From contig NZ_NXLQ01000001.1 of assembly GCF_003364195.1 (NCBI RefSeq), positions 1-64,000 of the forward strand: 64,000 bases of DNA. The letters are read 5' to 3'. This DNA comes from Helicobacter didelphidarum (GTDB taxonomy: Bacteria; Campylobacterota; Campylobacteria; Campylobacterales; Helicobacteraceae). Shown piece after piece: positions 1 to 7,742 of this stretch (positions are counted from its first letter, which is position 1; every line of letters starts with the position of its first letter). The notes beneath the pieces are model-generated. The model saw only the letters and a program-made list of their open reading frames with translations. It did no database searches and was not told where the DNA came from. Position numbers and translations under genes: made by a program.

Positions 1-36
1 AAAAAAAAAAAACAAATCAAGCCTTTTTCTTGATTT
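1..36 (-). terminator. Rho-independent terminator of the GTPase operon (copy 1)
   Basis: Read on the minus strand, 8-bp arms (AAATCAAG at 14-21 and CTTGATTT at 29-36) enclose a 7-nt loop and are followed by one G and a run of at least 12 U (positions 12-1, cut by the window edge). It lies about 150 bp downstream of the dynamin-like GTPase stop at 185. The same hairpin recurs at 4783-4819 and 7008-7039. Confidence 0.85.
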
Positions 37-104
37 AAGAATTTTTAGAATCTCCTTTATCTAAAAAGTCAAATACATAAAAATCATTTATTATCATTTT
101 GATT
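1..104. repeat. 104-bp direct repeat, copy 1
   Basis: Positions 1-104 match 4784-4887 base for base by eye. The repeat includes the terminator hairpin and about 68 bp beyond it. A shorter copy (about 56 bp, terminator half only) is at 7001-7056. All copies have the same orientation, and copies 1 and 2 bracket the five-gene GTPase operon. There are no transposase genes or terminal inverted repeats, so this is not an IS element. Confidence 0.9.
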
Positions 105-184
105 TCTCTAAAAGAGCAAATTTTACTCATTTTGGTTTCAAAGTTGGTATAAGAAAACTTTAAGTTTATCCACATACAAGATGC

Positions 185-1630
185 TTATTTATCAAGCACA
201 GGTAGTTTAGTTAAAATCTTGCTTAATTTTTCCTTTAAATTTCTTAGTGTATCCTCATCAACTTTATGGTTATCAAGAGTGTTATTTAATCCTGAAATTA
301 AAGGATTAAATAAACTATCCACACCTTGTAAAATGGAAGATTCTGCCTCCTTTTGTAGTGAATTTTTTGCCTCTCTAAATTTATCTTGCATGGCTCTTGT
401 TCTTTCTTTTTCTCTTTCAGCTTTATTACCAAAGACATCTTTAATCTTATCAATGAGTGGTGCAATAGTCATCAATACTGCCCCTATTGGCTTTAGCACA
501 GGAATAGGGATTGGCAATGTCGCAAGTGTTGTTCCAAGAATAGCAACTATTTTACTATCTATTATATCTGTTGCGTTTGTCGCATCGTTAGTATCCATCT
601 CGATTTGCTTATATTGTAATTTGAGTTGCTCAAAACTCTTTTGAAGATGTTTTGCTTCGCCTTGCAATCTGTCATTAATAGAATATTCTATTTTTTTTGC
701 ACAATTTTCTAGCATTTGATTGATTTGAGACTCGTCGATTGTGCTGATACTTCCTAAGATGTTTTGTATAGTTCTCAATAATTCTTGTTTGCAATTTCGT
801 TTTGCCATCTCATACTTGCTTATTTCTTCTTCTATTATCTTGAGCTGGGGATTTGAAATTTTGTTATCTATATTATGGAAAAGAGTATTTATCGTTTCTT
901 CAAACATTTTGTTTACGACATTGATGACTTCTCTTTTGCCACTTTCGTCTATTATCCTTTTAATCTCATCATCAAGTTTTTGAAAACCACTTTTCTCAAA
1001 TAACGAATTTTTACCCTCAACTCTTCCTTTGAACGCACTTTGAGCATTTATGGTTTTAAGAGAGCATTTATTTTTATCAATATTGTATTTTTCAAGATTC
1101 GCATATATGGCGTCTTCTTGTGCTTTTAGCTCCTCATCACTCGCGTCTTGCTTTTTGTTTAAGACCATAATAACAGGTTTCTTGTCATCTACGATTTGTT
1201 TGATTTTATCATAAGTGATTTTCTCATCTACACCAGAAGCATTACTAATGACAAATAGTATCACTTCGCATTTCTTATAATGTTCACTTGTGACTTTTTC
1301 ATGCTCCATTGGTGCATTGATACCCGGAGTGTCATAAATTGTATAATTATGATAAGTGTATTGTTGAATTTGAGAGGTTTGGGGTTTATCCCCAACCTCT
1401 GCTACTTTCTTACCAAATAATGCGTTCATGATAGTGCTTTTACCAGAATTATAGCACCCATAGAGCATGATTGAAGGAGTAAAAGATTCTAATTTAGAAT
1501 CTATTTTATTACAAAACTCTCCTATATTCTCTTTTGTGCTTACTTCAAGATTTATTATATCTTGCTTTAGTCCCATCATTTCGCTTTTGAGATTCTTATA
1601 AATCTGAACTTCTTGAATTGTATTTTCCAT
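185..1630 (-). CDS. Dynamin-like GTPase with a C-terminal hydrophobic segment
   Basis: 481 aa. The G domain is clear: P-loop GCYNSGKS (58-65), G3 DTPG (100-103) and G4 NKKQD (158-162). Helical, lysine- and glutamate-rich sequence follows, then a hydrophobic proline-containing stretch around 365-395 (IVAILGTTLATLPIPIPV onward) that could insert in a membrane, then a final coiled coil. This layout (N-terminal helices, GTPase, helical stalk, membrane paddle) resembles bacterial dynamin-like proteins, although 481 aa is short for them (often 550-700). It is the last gene of a minus-strand operon, 68 bp after the 553-aa GTPase. Membrane remodelling or fusion is an inference from the family. The cellular role and the substrate membrane are unknown. 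Confidence 0.82.
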   Translation of the reverse strand: MENTIQEVQIYKNLKSEMMGLKQDIINLEVSTKENIGEFCNKIDSKLESFTPSIMLYGCYNSGKSTIMNALFGKKVAEVGDKPQTSQIQQYTYHNYTIYDTPGINAPMEHEKVTSEHYKKCEVILFVISNASGVDEKITYDKIKQIVDDKKPVIMVLNKKQDASDEELKAQEDAIYANLEKYNIDKNKCSLKTINAQSAFKGRVEGKNSLFEKSGFQKLDDEIKRIIDESGKREVINVVNKMFEETINTLFHNIDNKISNPQLKIIEEEISKYEMAKRNCKQELLRTIQNILGSISTIDESQINQMLENCAKKIEYSINDRLQGEAKHLQKSFEQLKLQYKQIEMDTNDATNATDIIDSKIVAILGTTLATLPIPIPVLKPIGAVLMTIAPLIDKIKDVFGNKAEREKERTRAMQDKFREAKNSLQKEAESSILQGVDSLFNPLISGLNNTLDNHKVDEDTLRNLKEKLSKILTKLPVLDK

Positions 1631-1698
1631 CGTGTATTCTCCTGTATATCGAGTTATATTCTCTAATCAAATGTAAAAATATAAAAACTTTGTAAGAT

Positions 1699-3360
1699 TT
1701 ATTTTGCCTCCTTTACAAGTTTATTTTTAAGGGTTTTTAAGGTGGATTCCAAGTCATTTATACCTGTTTCCACATTTAACATTAAATCCTTAAGTTGAGA
1801 TAAAAAATCTTTATCAATTTGCTTAAGACAATCTGATACAAATCCATCACAATAATGCGATATAAGTGTTTGTTCAAGTTTTGCAATGACTTCACTTTTA
1901 TTATCCCCCGCAACACGCCTTTCCTTTGTATCTTCCTCACCAAAGACTCCAAATGAGACTGTATGGAGAAATTTATTCCACCAGGAAGCTTCCTTTATAT
2001 AGTCTTCATAGAACGTCTCAATATTGAAATTAATCTTTAGGGATTGGATGGAGCTTGTATTCGCATTAAAGTTATTCATCACTTCGCGTATCTCCTTATT
2101 TGCGAGTTTCAATATAGAATATTCGACTTCTTGGAGCAGTTTTTGTTCTATTCCTTGCTTACCAATCTCATCATAGTATTTGTATGTTATCTCTTGTATG
2201 ATTTGTGGAATCTGATTTTGAAGCCTCTCTTTAGCTTTATTGCATTCATGTTGTGTGCATTGTATTGCACCTTTGATATTTTCGAACTCTTTTTTGATGG
2301 TGCAAAGACTTTTTTCATTTTCAGACCCATTTACACCATTGGTGATAATATCTATAAGCCCTGCAAGTGTTATGTATGGATTTTTAGCTTTAAGTTTTTC
2401 TGCTTTATTTTTTACCAAATCATCTAATACTTCATAGAGATATTCGATATTGCTTCCATTGTAAAGTTCTTGATTATCATTTATCTTACTTTCTTTGGCT
2501 GCTTTGATGGAGATAGAAAATATCTTATTATCAATCTTGTTTATATCAGATTTTATGTTTTCTTTGAGACGCTGATAAATATCTTCTTGTTGTAATTTTC
2601 TATTTTCTTCACTTTTATTGTAGAATATTTTTACTATCTTTCCATCAACTTCATCTTCCTCTGTTCTATCGGATTTTGTGATAATGATATTTATCGTTTT
2701 ACCCAACTTAATAAGCTCTTTTATCTGTTTTATTTCATCATTTTGTAAAGGAGAATCTGAGCTTGTGGGAAATATGATAAAATCAGCTTTTGTAATATAT
2801 TTTCTTGCTAACTCACCATTTGCTTCTGTCATCGAACTTAAACCAGGAGTATCTACCCATGCTAATCCACCTAATTTAAATAGCTGAATCTCACTTGTGC
2901 ATTCTGTGATTTTTGTCTTAAACCCCTCATTCTCATCAATTTCTTCAAATTCACTCGCTTCATATTGACCTGCTTTATCATATTTAGTAAATTTTGGTTT
3001 TTGATGTGGTAGACAGTTTTTTGCGATGTAATTCCCCAAAGTACTCTTACCTGCTTTGACTTTACCGTAGATGATTACAATAAAGTTATTTCTCAACTCA
3101 TCTTCAAACTTCGCTTCTTTGGATTTCTTGTCAAAAAGTTGCTTCCATATAGAAATCTTTTCTTTTGTGTTGTTTTGGTATTCTCTGAATACACGAATAA
3201 GCTCTTCATCTATATCTTTTATATTCTCATTGATTTTTATAGTATCAATTTTGTTATGAAAGTCATCAATTTGTTTTTTGATTTCATCTCGTTTTTCATC
3301 AATGTTTTTATTGCGGACATTCAAAGATTCAAGACTTTTATAAAATTCTACCGAATACAT
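1699..3360 (-). CDS. Dynamin-like GTPase
   Basis: 553 aa. An N-terminal helical region (1-90) precedes P-loop GKVKAGKS (99-106), G3 DTPG (170-173) and G4 TKSD (228-231). The C-terminal half is long and helical and includes a tryptophan- and phenylalanine-rich patch, ASWWNKFLHTVSFGVFG, followed by charged sequence. That patch could be a membrane-contact paddle like the ones in bacterial dynamin-like proteins. The start overlaps the end of the upstream 136-aa membrane protein by 23 bp, so the two are probably translationally coupled. Paired dynamin-like GTPases that act together are known in Campylobacter and other bacteria; pairing with the 481-aa neighbour here is an inference. Confidence 0.82.
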   Translation of the reverse strand: MYSVEFYKSLESLNVRNKNIDEKRDEIKKQIDDFHNKIDTIKINENIKDIDEELIRVFREYQNNTKEKISIWKQLFDKKSKEAKFEDELRNNFIVIIYGKVKAGKSTLGNYIAKNCLPHQKPKFTKYDKAGQYEASEFEEIDENEGFKTKITECTSEIQLFKLGGLAWVDTPGLSSMTEANGELARKYITKADFIIFPTSSDSPLQNDEIKQIKELIKLGKTINIIITKSDRTEEDEVDGKIVKIFYNKSEENRKLQQEDIYQRLKENIKSDINKIDNKIFSISIKAAKESKINDNQELYNGSNIEYLYEVLDDLVKNKAEKLKAKNPYITLAGLIDIITNGVNGSENEKSLCTIKKEFENIKGAIQCTQHECNKAKERLQNQIPQIIQEITYKYYDEIGKQGIEQKLLQEVEYSILKLANKEIREVMNNFNANTSSIQSLKINFNIETFYEDYIKEASWWNKFLHTVSFGVFGEEDTKERRVAGDNKSEVIAKLEQTLISHYCDGFVSDCLKQIDKDFLSQLKDLMLNVETGINDLESTLKTLKNKLVKEAK

Positions 3361-3748
3361 TTATTTCTCCTTGTTGTTCTTCTGCTTGATTTTTAGCTTG
3401 AGCTATCTCTTTTTTGAGTTGTTGTAATACTTTAAGCTCCTTTTCTGCTTGTCGTTTGATGACTTCTAGGTTAGTAGATTGCTTACATGTAACCAATTTA
3501 AAGCGAGATGTCTCTTTGTCAAATTCAATGGTAGCTTGATATTTATCTTCCATAGATTTTATAAAATTATTTCTATATTGCTTGATAAGATTTTTCACTC
3601 TTTGTTTTTTATCTTCTTTATACTGTGATGTCCTCTCATCTCTACTGCTAGTTTTGTTGTTTTCTGGTGCATCATCTTCGAGAGTTTTCTTTATCCCATA
3701 TCCTATCACTCCTACAATTGCTGCTCCGACTATCCATGGTATTGGCAT
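3338..3748 (-). CDS. Small membrane-anchored protein of the GTPase operon
   Basis: 136 aa. It has one N-terminal glycine-rich transmembrane helix (about residues 4-18, WIVGAAIVGVIGYG) followed by a basic and acidic, largely coiled-coil region. The start codon overlaps the stop of the upstream GTPase (TAATG), and its own end overlaps the next GTPase start by 23 bp, so it is embedded in a coupled operon. The N-terminal block GYGIKKTLEDD resembles GYGFKKMLDDM in the 122-aa protein at 7164-7532, so the two are probably paralogues. A role as membrane anchor or adaptor for the GTPases is an inference; I do not recognise the family. Confidence 0.72.
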   Translation of the reverse strand: MPIPWIVGAAIVGVIGYGIKKTLEDDAPENNKTSSRDERTSQYKEDKKQRVKNLIKQYRNNFIKSMEDKYQATIEFDKETSRFKLVTCKQSTNLEVIKRQAEKELKVLQQLKKEIAQAKNQAEEQQGEINVFGRIL

Positions 3749-4593
3749 TATATTTCTCCTTGTCTATAAGATTTGATTTTGTTATTTGCTTTGCTTATCT
3801 CATTAATAAGTTCCCTATCTATTTTTTTTATATCGCTCTCACATTCTTCTAGCTCCTTTTTTCGTTTGTCAATCTCTATATCAAGTTTTTTCATAAGTCG
3901 CCGAGACATTATATCGTCCTTGCTAAATTGCTCCTTTTTGCCTTGTATCATTGTATAAAGTTGTTTGATATTGCTTTGTTTGATAAGCATTTGTTTATTG
4001 TCTTGCTTACCTTTTTGGTAATTTTTTGCAGATACTACAAGCATATCTACTTTTGCTTCAGCCCCAAAGATTGTCTGGATTTGACTAGTAATCTCTCTTT
4101 CAACATCTTTGATTGCATTTTCGTCTTGTCCGCCAAAATTATTTAAGACAAAAATAGTGTTATCAAGAAATTGTTTTGGATTGTCCCAAATACGAGCTAT
4201 TTCTTGCAAAAATTTTCGCTCTTGTTGATTTAAACCACCAGTAGATAAATTATGTGCAAAAAGATTTAAATGAGATTTCCTAACTTCTTTCATAGTGACA
4301 TTATCATCACCTTTAGTTGCATTCAAACCGGGTGTATCTGTCCAAAGTATATCACCATATTGATATGCTTTAGATTCTGTAGTTTCTCTTTTATCGGAGG
4401 TAGCAAAAATGCTATCATCAAGTGAATTGACTAATGCGTTTAGTAGTGTGCTTTTGCCGTGATTGTAGATTCCTATACAAGTTACATTATATAGTTTGTT
4501 TAATTCATATATGCCACTTTGTAAATATTCAATCAATTCTTCAAATAAATCTAATCTATTATTCATATATTGTGAGATTGAGCTTATATACAT
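3748..4593 (-). CDS. Small dynamin-superfamily-like GTPase
   Basis: 281 aa. P-loop GIYNHGKS (41-48) and G3 DTPG (86-89) are clear. A candidate G4 element is the VLNNFGGQDEN segment around residue 148, which is not the usual NKxD. The C-terminus (about 210-281) is a charged coiled coil with no membrane helix. The start ATG directly follows the stop of a 29-codon small ORF (TAG then ATG), and the stop overlaps the next start as TAATG. It is the first large gene of the operon. The weak G4 motif suggests altered nucleotide specificity or a partner-dependent GTPase; that part is speculation. Confidence 0.78.
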   Translation of the reverse strand: MYISSISQYMNNRLDLFEELIEYLQSGIYELNKLYNVTCIGIYNHGKSTLLNALVNSLDDSIFATSDKRETTESKAYQYGDILWTDTPGLNATKGDDNVTMKEVRKSHLNLFAHNLSTGGLNQQERKFLQEIARIWDNPKQFLDNTIFVLNNFGGQDENAIKDVEREITSQIQTIFGAEAKVDMLVVSAKNYQKGKQDNKQMLIKQSNIKQLYTMIQGKKEQFSKDDIMSRRLMKKLDIEIDKRKKELEECESDIKKIDRELINEISKANNKIKSYRQGEI

Positions 4594-4683
4594 CTAATAA
4601 CCTTTTCTTAAATTAATTAAAAACTTTACCACATTCCCATGTGACGGCTGTGTGATTAGAAAATCCATAAAACTTTTTGACAT
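4594..4683 (-). CDS. 29-codon small ORF leading the GTPase operon
   Basis: The ORF begins with ATG at 4683-4681, preceded by a strong ribosome-binding site (AAGGAG, 5-nt spacing), and ends in TAG at 4596-4594, immediately followed by the ATG of the 281-aa GTPase. The product reads MSKSFMDFLITQPSHG then NVVKFLINLRKGY, a short basic and hydrophobic peptide that could form an amphipathic helix. The strong site and exact stop/start junction suggest real translation and coupling to the GTPase, either as a leader peptide or as a functional microprotein. No homologue is recognised. Confidence 0.55.
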   Translation of the reverse strand: MSKSFMDFLITQPSHGNVVKFLINLRKGY

Positions 4684-4728
4684 ATTGACTCCTTAATTTA
4701 AGAATTTCTTAAATGCTACATTTATCAT

Positions 4729-4766
4729 GTCGCAAGAAGCATTTATAGAAGCATTATAATTGCGAC
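4729..4766 (-). promoter_or_regulatory. Promoter region of the GTPase operon with operator-like repeats
   Basis: A 7-bp inverted repeat, GTCGCAA (4729-4735) and TTGCGAC (4760-4766), encloses two direct copies of GAAGCATT (4736-4743 and 4748-4755). Minus-strand TATAAT (plus 4753-4758) is a good -10 for the operon. The TTGCGAC word recurs beside the -10 of the 122-aa gene (7581-7587), which hints at a shared regulator. Confidence 0.5.
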
Positions 4767-4782
4767 CATATTGTGATTCTAC

Positions 4783-4819
4783 AAAAAAAAAAAAACAAAT
4801 CAAGCCTTTTTCTTGATTT
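4783..4819 (-). terminator. Rho-independent terminator after the DUF697-type GTPase (copy 2)
   Basis: The same 8-bp stem and 7-nt loop as at 1-36 is followed on the minus strand by G and 13 U. It ends the transcript of the 376-aa GTPase (stop at 4922) just before the promoter of the next operon. Confidence 0.85.
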
Positions 4820-4887
4820 AAGAATTTTTAGAATCTCCTTTATCTAAAAAGTCAAATACATAAAAATCATTTATTATCATTTTGATT
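4784..4887. repeat. 104-bp direct repeat, copy 2
   Basis: Identical by eye to 1-104. On the minus strand it encodes the last 20 codons of a possible 25-codon ORF (4895-4818), which in this copy alone has an ATG with a weak AAGG site. Copy 1 has only the shared tail. The ORF may be the remnant 3' end of a duplicated gene rather than a working gene. Confidence 0.9.
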
Positions 4888-4921
4888 GTTCCCATCTTTC
4901 CTTTTTTATCACCTAAAATCC

Positions 4922-6052
4922 CTAACCAATACGACTTTGTATACTTTTTAGTGCTTCGGCAGTTATATTATTGAATGCCTCTTGCAGATTATCAAAATTG
5001 TCATCCAAATAAGCAATATAAAGCTCACCCATAGCCTTTGTGGTTGTGCCAGCAACCGTTGCATTAATAGCTCCACCAGTGAGAGTGCCAATAAATGGCA
5101 CGAATTTCAGCACACTTCCTACTGCTACTTTTGCAGCAAATCCTACCCCAGCAACAGCTACAAATGCTGGGATAACTTTTTTCGCACTCTCAAGTGAAAT
5201 ATCTAACCCATAAATGTTGCTAATATGGATAATCATTGCACATTGTGTAGGCAATAAAATAGCAAAATCTGCGAAAGGTATGGGTGTAGCAGCTACGGCT
5301 CCGGCAGCTACACTATAACGATTGATAATTGTTTGTGCTTGTTTCTTTGCAGCCTCTTTGCGTAATGCATTATCATAAGTTTGCTTTCTTGCAAAAGCGA
5401 GTTTTCTCGCTTCAGGCAATATTTTATATGACTTTTGAATTATCTCATTGATTCCCATAAGTGGTTTTCTCTCTCCGTCATCATCTTCTATCGATAACGC
5501 ACGCACTCTTTCCATCCTATCATCATTCACTTGTAATGTCCTCTTTACAATATCAGAAAATTTTTCTCCATGCTCATCTTTATCCCGCTCAGCTTTTGTG
5601 ATGGCGACTAAAGATGGAATCTGATATTTTTGTAAGAGATTCCATATTTCTTTATCTGCTACTTCAATGCGTCTCCCAGATTCTGCTATACATAGCCATG
5701 CGATATGGATTTGCTTGTCTACATCTTCTCTACTTTTTTGTTGCAAGAATCTTTCTATATCATCTTTGATTGCTGCATAGTCTTTTACCTCTAAGCCTTT
5801 AGAATCATAGAGAGTAAAATCATCACTCACTTTATAACTTTTGATTTCTTGTGTTATTGGTTTACCCGATCCTGTGACAAGACCCTCTGGGACATTATCA
5901 CCAAATATAGCTCTAATCAAAGTGGTTTTCCCTATACCTGTTTTCCCTAGAATCAAAACATTGAGATTCTCATTCTTATCTTTTTTCATCTCACCATAAG
6001 CTTTTTTCATAACATCTCCCATATTCACACTGAATTCTTGTTGGTTTGCCAT
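4922..6052 (-). CDS. GTPase with C-terminal DUF697/YcjF-like membrane domain
   Basis: 376 aa. The Era/YeeP-like G domain has P-loop GKTGIGKT (36-43), G3 DSKG (83-86, replacing DxPG) and G4 TKAERD near 152. The C-terminal half (about 215-360) has the glycine- and alanine-rich hydrophobic helices of DUF697 proteins, including TPIPFADFAILLPTQ, the ISLESAKKVIPAF segment and the VGSVLKFVPFIGTLTGGAINA segment. It is therefore expected to associate with the inner membrane. A 16-bp perfect inverted repeat lies in its 5' region (6075-6121). It follows the 141-aa secreted protein gene by 182 bp and is the only GTPase of its unit. Its biological role is unknown. Confidence 0.82.
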   Translation of the reverse strand: MANQQEFSVNMGDVMKKAYGEMKKDKNENLNVLILGKTGIGKTTLIRAIFGDNVPEGLVTGSGKPITQEIKSYKVSDDFTLYDSKGLEVKDYAAIKDDIERFLQQKSREDVDKQIHIAWLCIAESGRRIEVADKEIWNLLQKYQIPSLVAITKAERDKDEHGEKFSDIVKRTLQVNDDRMERVRALSIEDDDGERKPLMGINEIIQKSYKILPEARKLAFARKQTYDNALRKEAAKKQAQTIINRYSVAAGAVAATPIPFADFAILLPTQCAMIIHISNIYGLDISLESAKKVIPAFVAVAGVGFAAKVAVGSVLKFVPFIGTLTGGAINATVAGTTTKAMGELYIAYLDDNFDNLQEAFNNITAEALKSIQSRIG

Positions 6053-6074
6053 GCAATCTCCTATATATCAATAA

Positions 6075-6121
6075 ATTTACATTTTACTTTTGTGTTTATG
6101 CACTCAAAGTAAAATGTAAAT
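6075..6121. repeat. 16-bp perfect inverted repeat upstream of the 376-aa GTPase
   Basis: Arms ATTTACATTTTACTTT (6075-6090) and AAAGTAAAATGTAAAT (6106-6121) are separated by 15 nt. The repeat lies about 22-70 bp upstream of the GTPase start. No U tract follows on the minus strand, so a 5'-UTR hairpin or operator is more likely than a terminator. Confidence 0.7.
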
Positions 6122-6234
6122 CTACTTTGGTCTCTCTATTGCATATAATATGAAGCTATGTCTCATATTATATTTCTCATAGTGATTCTTTCTCTCAAAC
6201 AAAGAATCTTTCGCAATATTTTTAGATACCTTTC

Positions 6235-6660
6235 TTATTCATTTACCTCAAAATAAAATTGCACATCTGCTACATCATCTATTTTAATACCTTTTGCATA
6301 ATTCACAATATACAGAATAAGGCTAGGATATTCACCACCATATTCATATTCTGCTGTGCAAAAGAGAAGCTTTTGCTTAGTATCAACTCCTTTTTCAAAA
6401 AGTGAGGAAAAGCCGGGGTCATCAACTACAACTCCCTCTGCTTTTAGCTCGTTCCTTGCTTGTTGCATAATCTTTTTTGTGATTGTGCCACCTTGTGTAA
6501 TGTCCCATGCTTTGTTAAAGGCCTTTCTTTCAAAATATGCTTCCTTAAATGCCTGAAATACTTTATCATCACTACATTTTGGGATAGAATCTTGTGCTGC
6601 ATAAGCATTTACAATAAATCCTAATAAACAAAACCCCATAAATACAATCTTCTTTACCAT
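6235..6660 (-). CDS. Predicted periplasmic protein, function unknown
   Basis: 141 aa. A clear signal peptide (MVKKIVFMGFCLLGFIVNAYA, cleaved after AYA) leaves a mature domain of about 120 aa with two cysteines (in IPKCSDDK and LLFCTAEYE) that could form a disulfide. The ribosome-binding site GAAAGG precedes the start. It lies upstream of and in the same direction as the 376-aa GTPase, possibly co-transcribed through the hairpin-containing gap. I do not recognise the family. Export to the periplasm next to membrane GTPases suggests an envelope-related role, which is an inference. Confidence 0.68.
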   Translation of the reverse strand: MVKKIVFMGFCLLGFIVNAYAAQDSIPKCSDDKVFQAFKEAYFERKAFNKAWDITQGGTITKKIMQQARNELKAEGVVVDDPGFSSLFEKGVDTKQKLLFCTAEYEYGGEYPSLILYIVNYAKGIKIDDVADVQFYFEVNE

Positions 6661-7000
6661 GTGTTTTACCTTTCAGTATGATTTTGAGTGTTACCTCATG
6701 TTTATTTTATACAAACTTTTTTACTTTACTTGAGAATCTGCTAAATTTCTTGAATCTTTCGGAGTTTCCTCTTAATTCTTTTTTAGCTTTTAGGATAATT
6801 CCAGAAGAGTATTTTGACATTCTCTTTTTTTGTTTTATCTTTTCTTCCCTACACTTTGTGCATTCTCCCCAAATTCTTTACCTATTTTTGTAAAAATACC
6901 TTTTTACTCATCATTATCTCAATAAGCAACAGATTCTAATTTGATTATAAAATCCTAGCTATATATCAAACAATCTCTAGAGGTTATGTAAGGATTGTAT
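6661..7000. other. AT-rich intergenic region
   Basis: It holds the upstream region of the 141-aa gene. No further gene, tRNA or hairpin is supported. Confidence 0.5.
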
Positions 7001-7056
7001 ATTCTACAAAAAAAACAAATCAAGCCTTTTTCTTGATTTAAGAATTTTTAGAATCT
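7001..7056. repeat. Partial third copy of the GTPase-cluster repeat
   Basis: It matches the terminator half of the 104-bp repeat, extended by the TTCTAC also found before copy 2. Similarity stops after AGAATCTC, so the distal half is absent. Confidence 0.85.
7008..7039 (-). terminator. Rho-independent terminator (copy 3)
   Basis: Stem arms at 7017-7024 and 7032-7039 with a 7-nt loop are followed on the minus strand by G and 8 U. It terminates the 122-aa small membrane protein gene. Confidence 0.82.
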
Positions 7057-7163
7057 CTTTTATAAAATACAACTCATTGCTATAAATTTATACGAAATGT
7101 CAAATTTCATAGATTTTTTACTATGATTTTACTTTGCAATGAAAATTATAGATATTAAAGATT

Positions 7164-7532
7164 CTAAAAATTACTACTATATACTTTTAAGTCGGGGTCA
7201 TTTGTGTTCCTATGATTGTTGTTTTGACCATTCACGTTCTTGGTATCCGCTTGGGATTGTGCAAATATTGATTGGGCAGCGGACATTATGGCAGCACCCA
7301 TACCAGAAAATTTTCCATTATCCATAGAATATTTTTCCTTATTGTCCTTGAAGCCTTCTTTATTGCCTACACTAGTGTCGAAAATAGGGCTTTTATATTG
7401 CTTTATTCCATAATTATTGATTCTGGCTGTTGTATTGTCTCGTGATTCGTCCATATCATCTAACATTTTTTTAAATCCATAACCCAATGCAAAACTTGCA
7501 CCGCTTACTGCTAAAAATCGTAATATACCCAT
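7164..7532 (-). CDS. Small membrane protein paralogous to the one in the GTPase operon
   Basis: 122 aa. An N-terminal hydrophobic helix (about 4-20, ILRFLAVSGASFALGYG) leads into GYGFKKMLDDMDESRDNTT and a polar, asparagine-rich, probably disordered tail. The first 45 residues resemble the 136-aa protein at 3338-3748 (GYG, KK, L, acidic patch, then QYK). It is the only gene between its own promoter and terminator copy 3, and the ribosome-binding site AAGGAG lies upstream. Linkage and paralogy suggest it belongs to the GTPase system, perhaps as an alternative adaptor (inference). Confidence 0.7.
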   Translation of the reverse strand: MGILRFLAVSGASFALGYGFKKMLDDMDESRDNTTARINNYGIKQYKSPIFDTSVGNKEGFKDNKEKYSMDNGKFSGMGAAIMSAAQSIFAQSQADTKNVNGQNNNHRNTNDPDLKVYSSNF

Positions 7533-7566
7533 ACAATTCTCCTTGTATTATAATTTGAGTTTTCGT

Positions 7567-7598
7567 ATTATAATATCCTATTGCGACAAGATATGTCG
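7567..7598 (-). promoter_or_regulatory. Promoter of the 122-aa gene with TTGCGACA motif
   Basis: Minus-strand TATAAT corresponds to 7567-7572. Just upstream is a small inverted repeat, CGACA (7584-7588) and TGTCG (7594-7598), inside TTGCGACA. The same TTGCGAC word flanks the promoter of the GTPase operon at 4760-4766. Confidence 0.45.
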
Positions 7599-7742
7599 TT
7601 TTTGAAAGCATTCTAAAAAATTTTATCTTTTTACTTTTTTATTATGATTATTAAGAATCTCTCAAAGAATCTAAGAATTTTGTTATAATTACAAAAGTTT
7701 TTTGTTGCGTATGCAACTTTATTTGTTATAAAAAGAGAAAAT

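Noticed and set aside
1-7056. The three repeat copies as an insertion sequence or MITE
   Set aside because: They share a terminator and 3' flank, lack terminal inverted repeats and target duplications, and always sit downstream of a gene in the same orientation.
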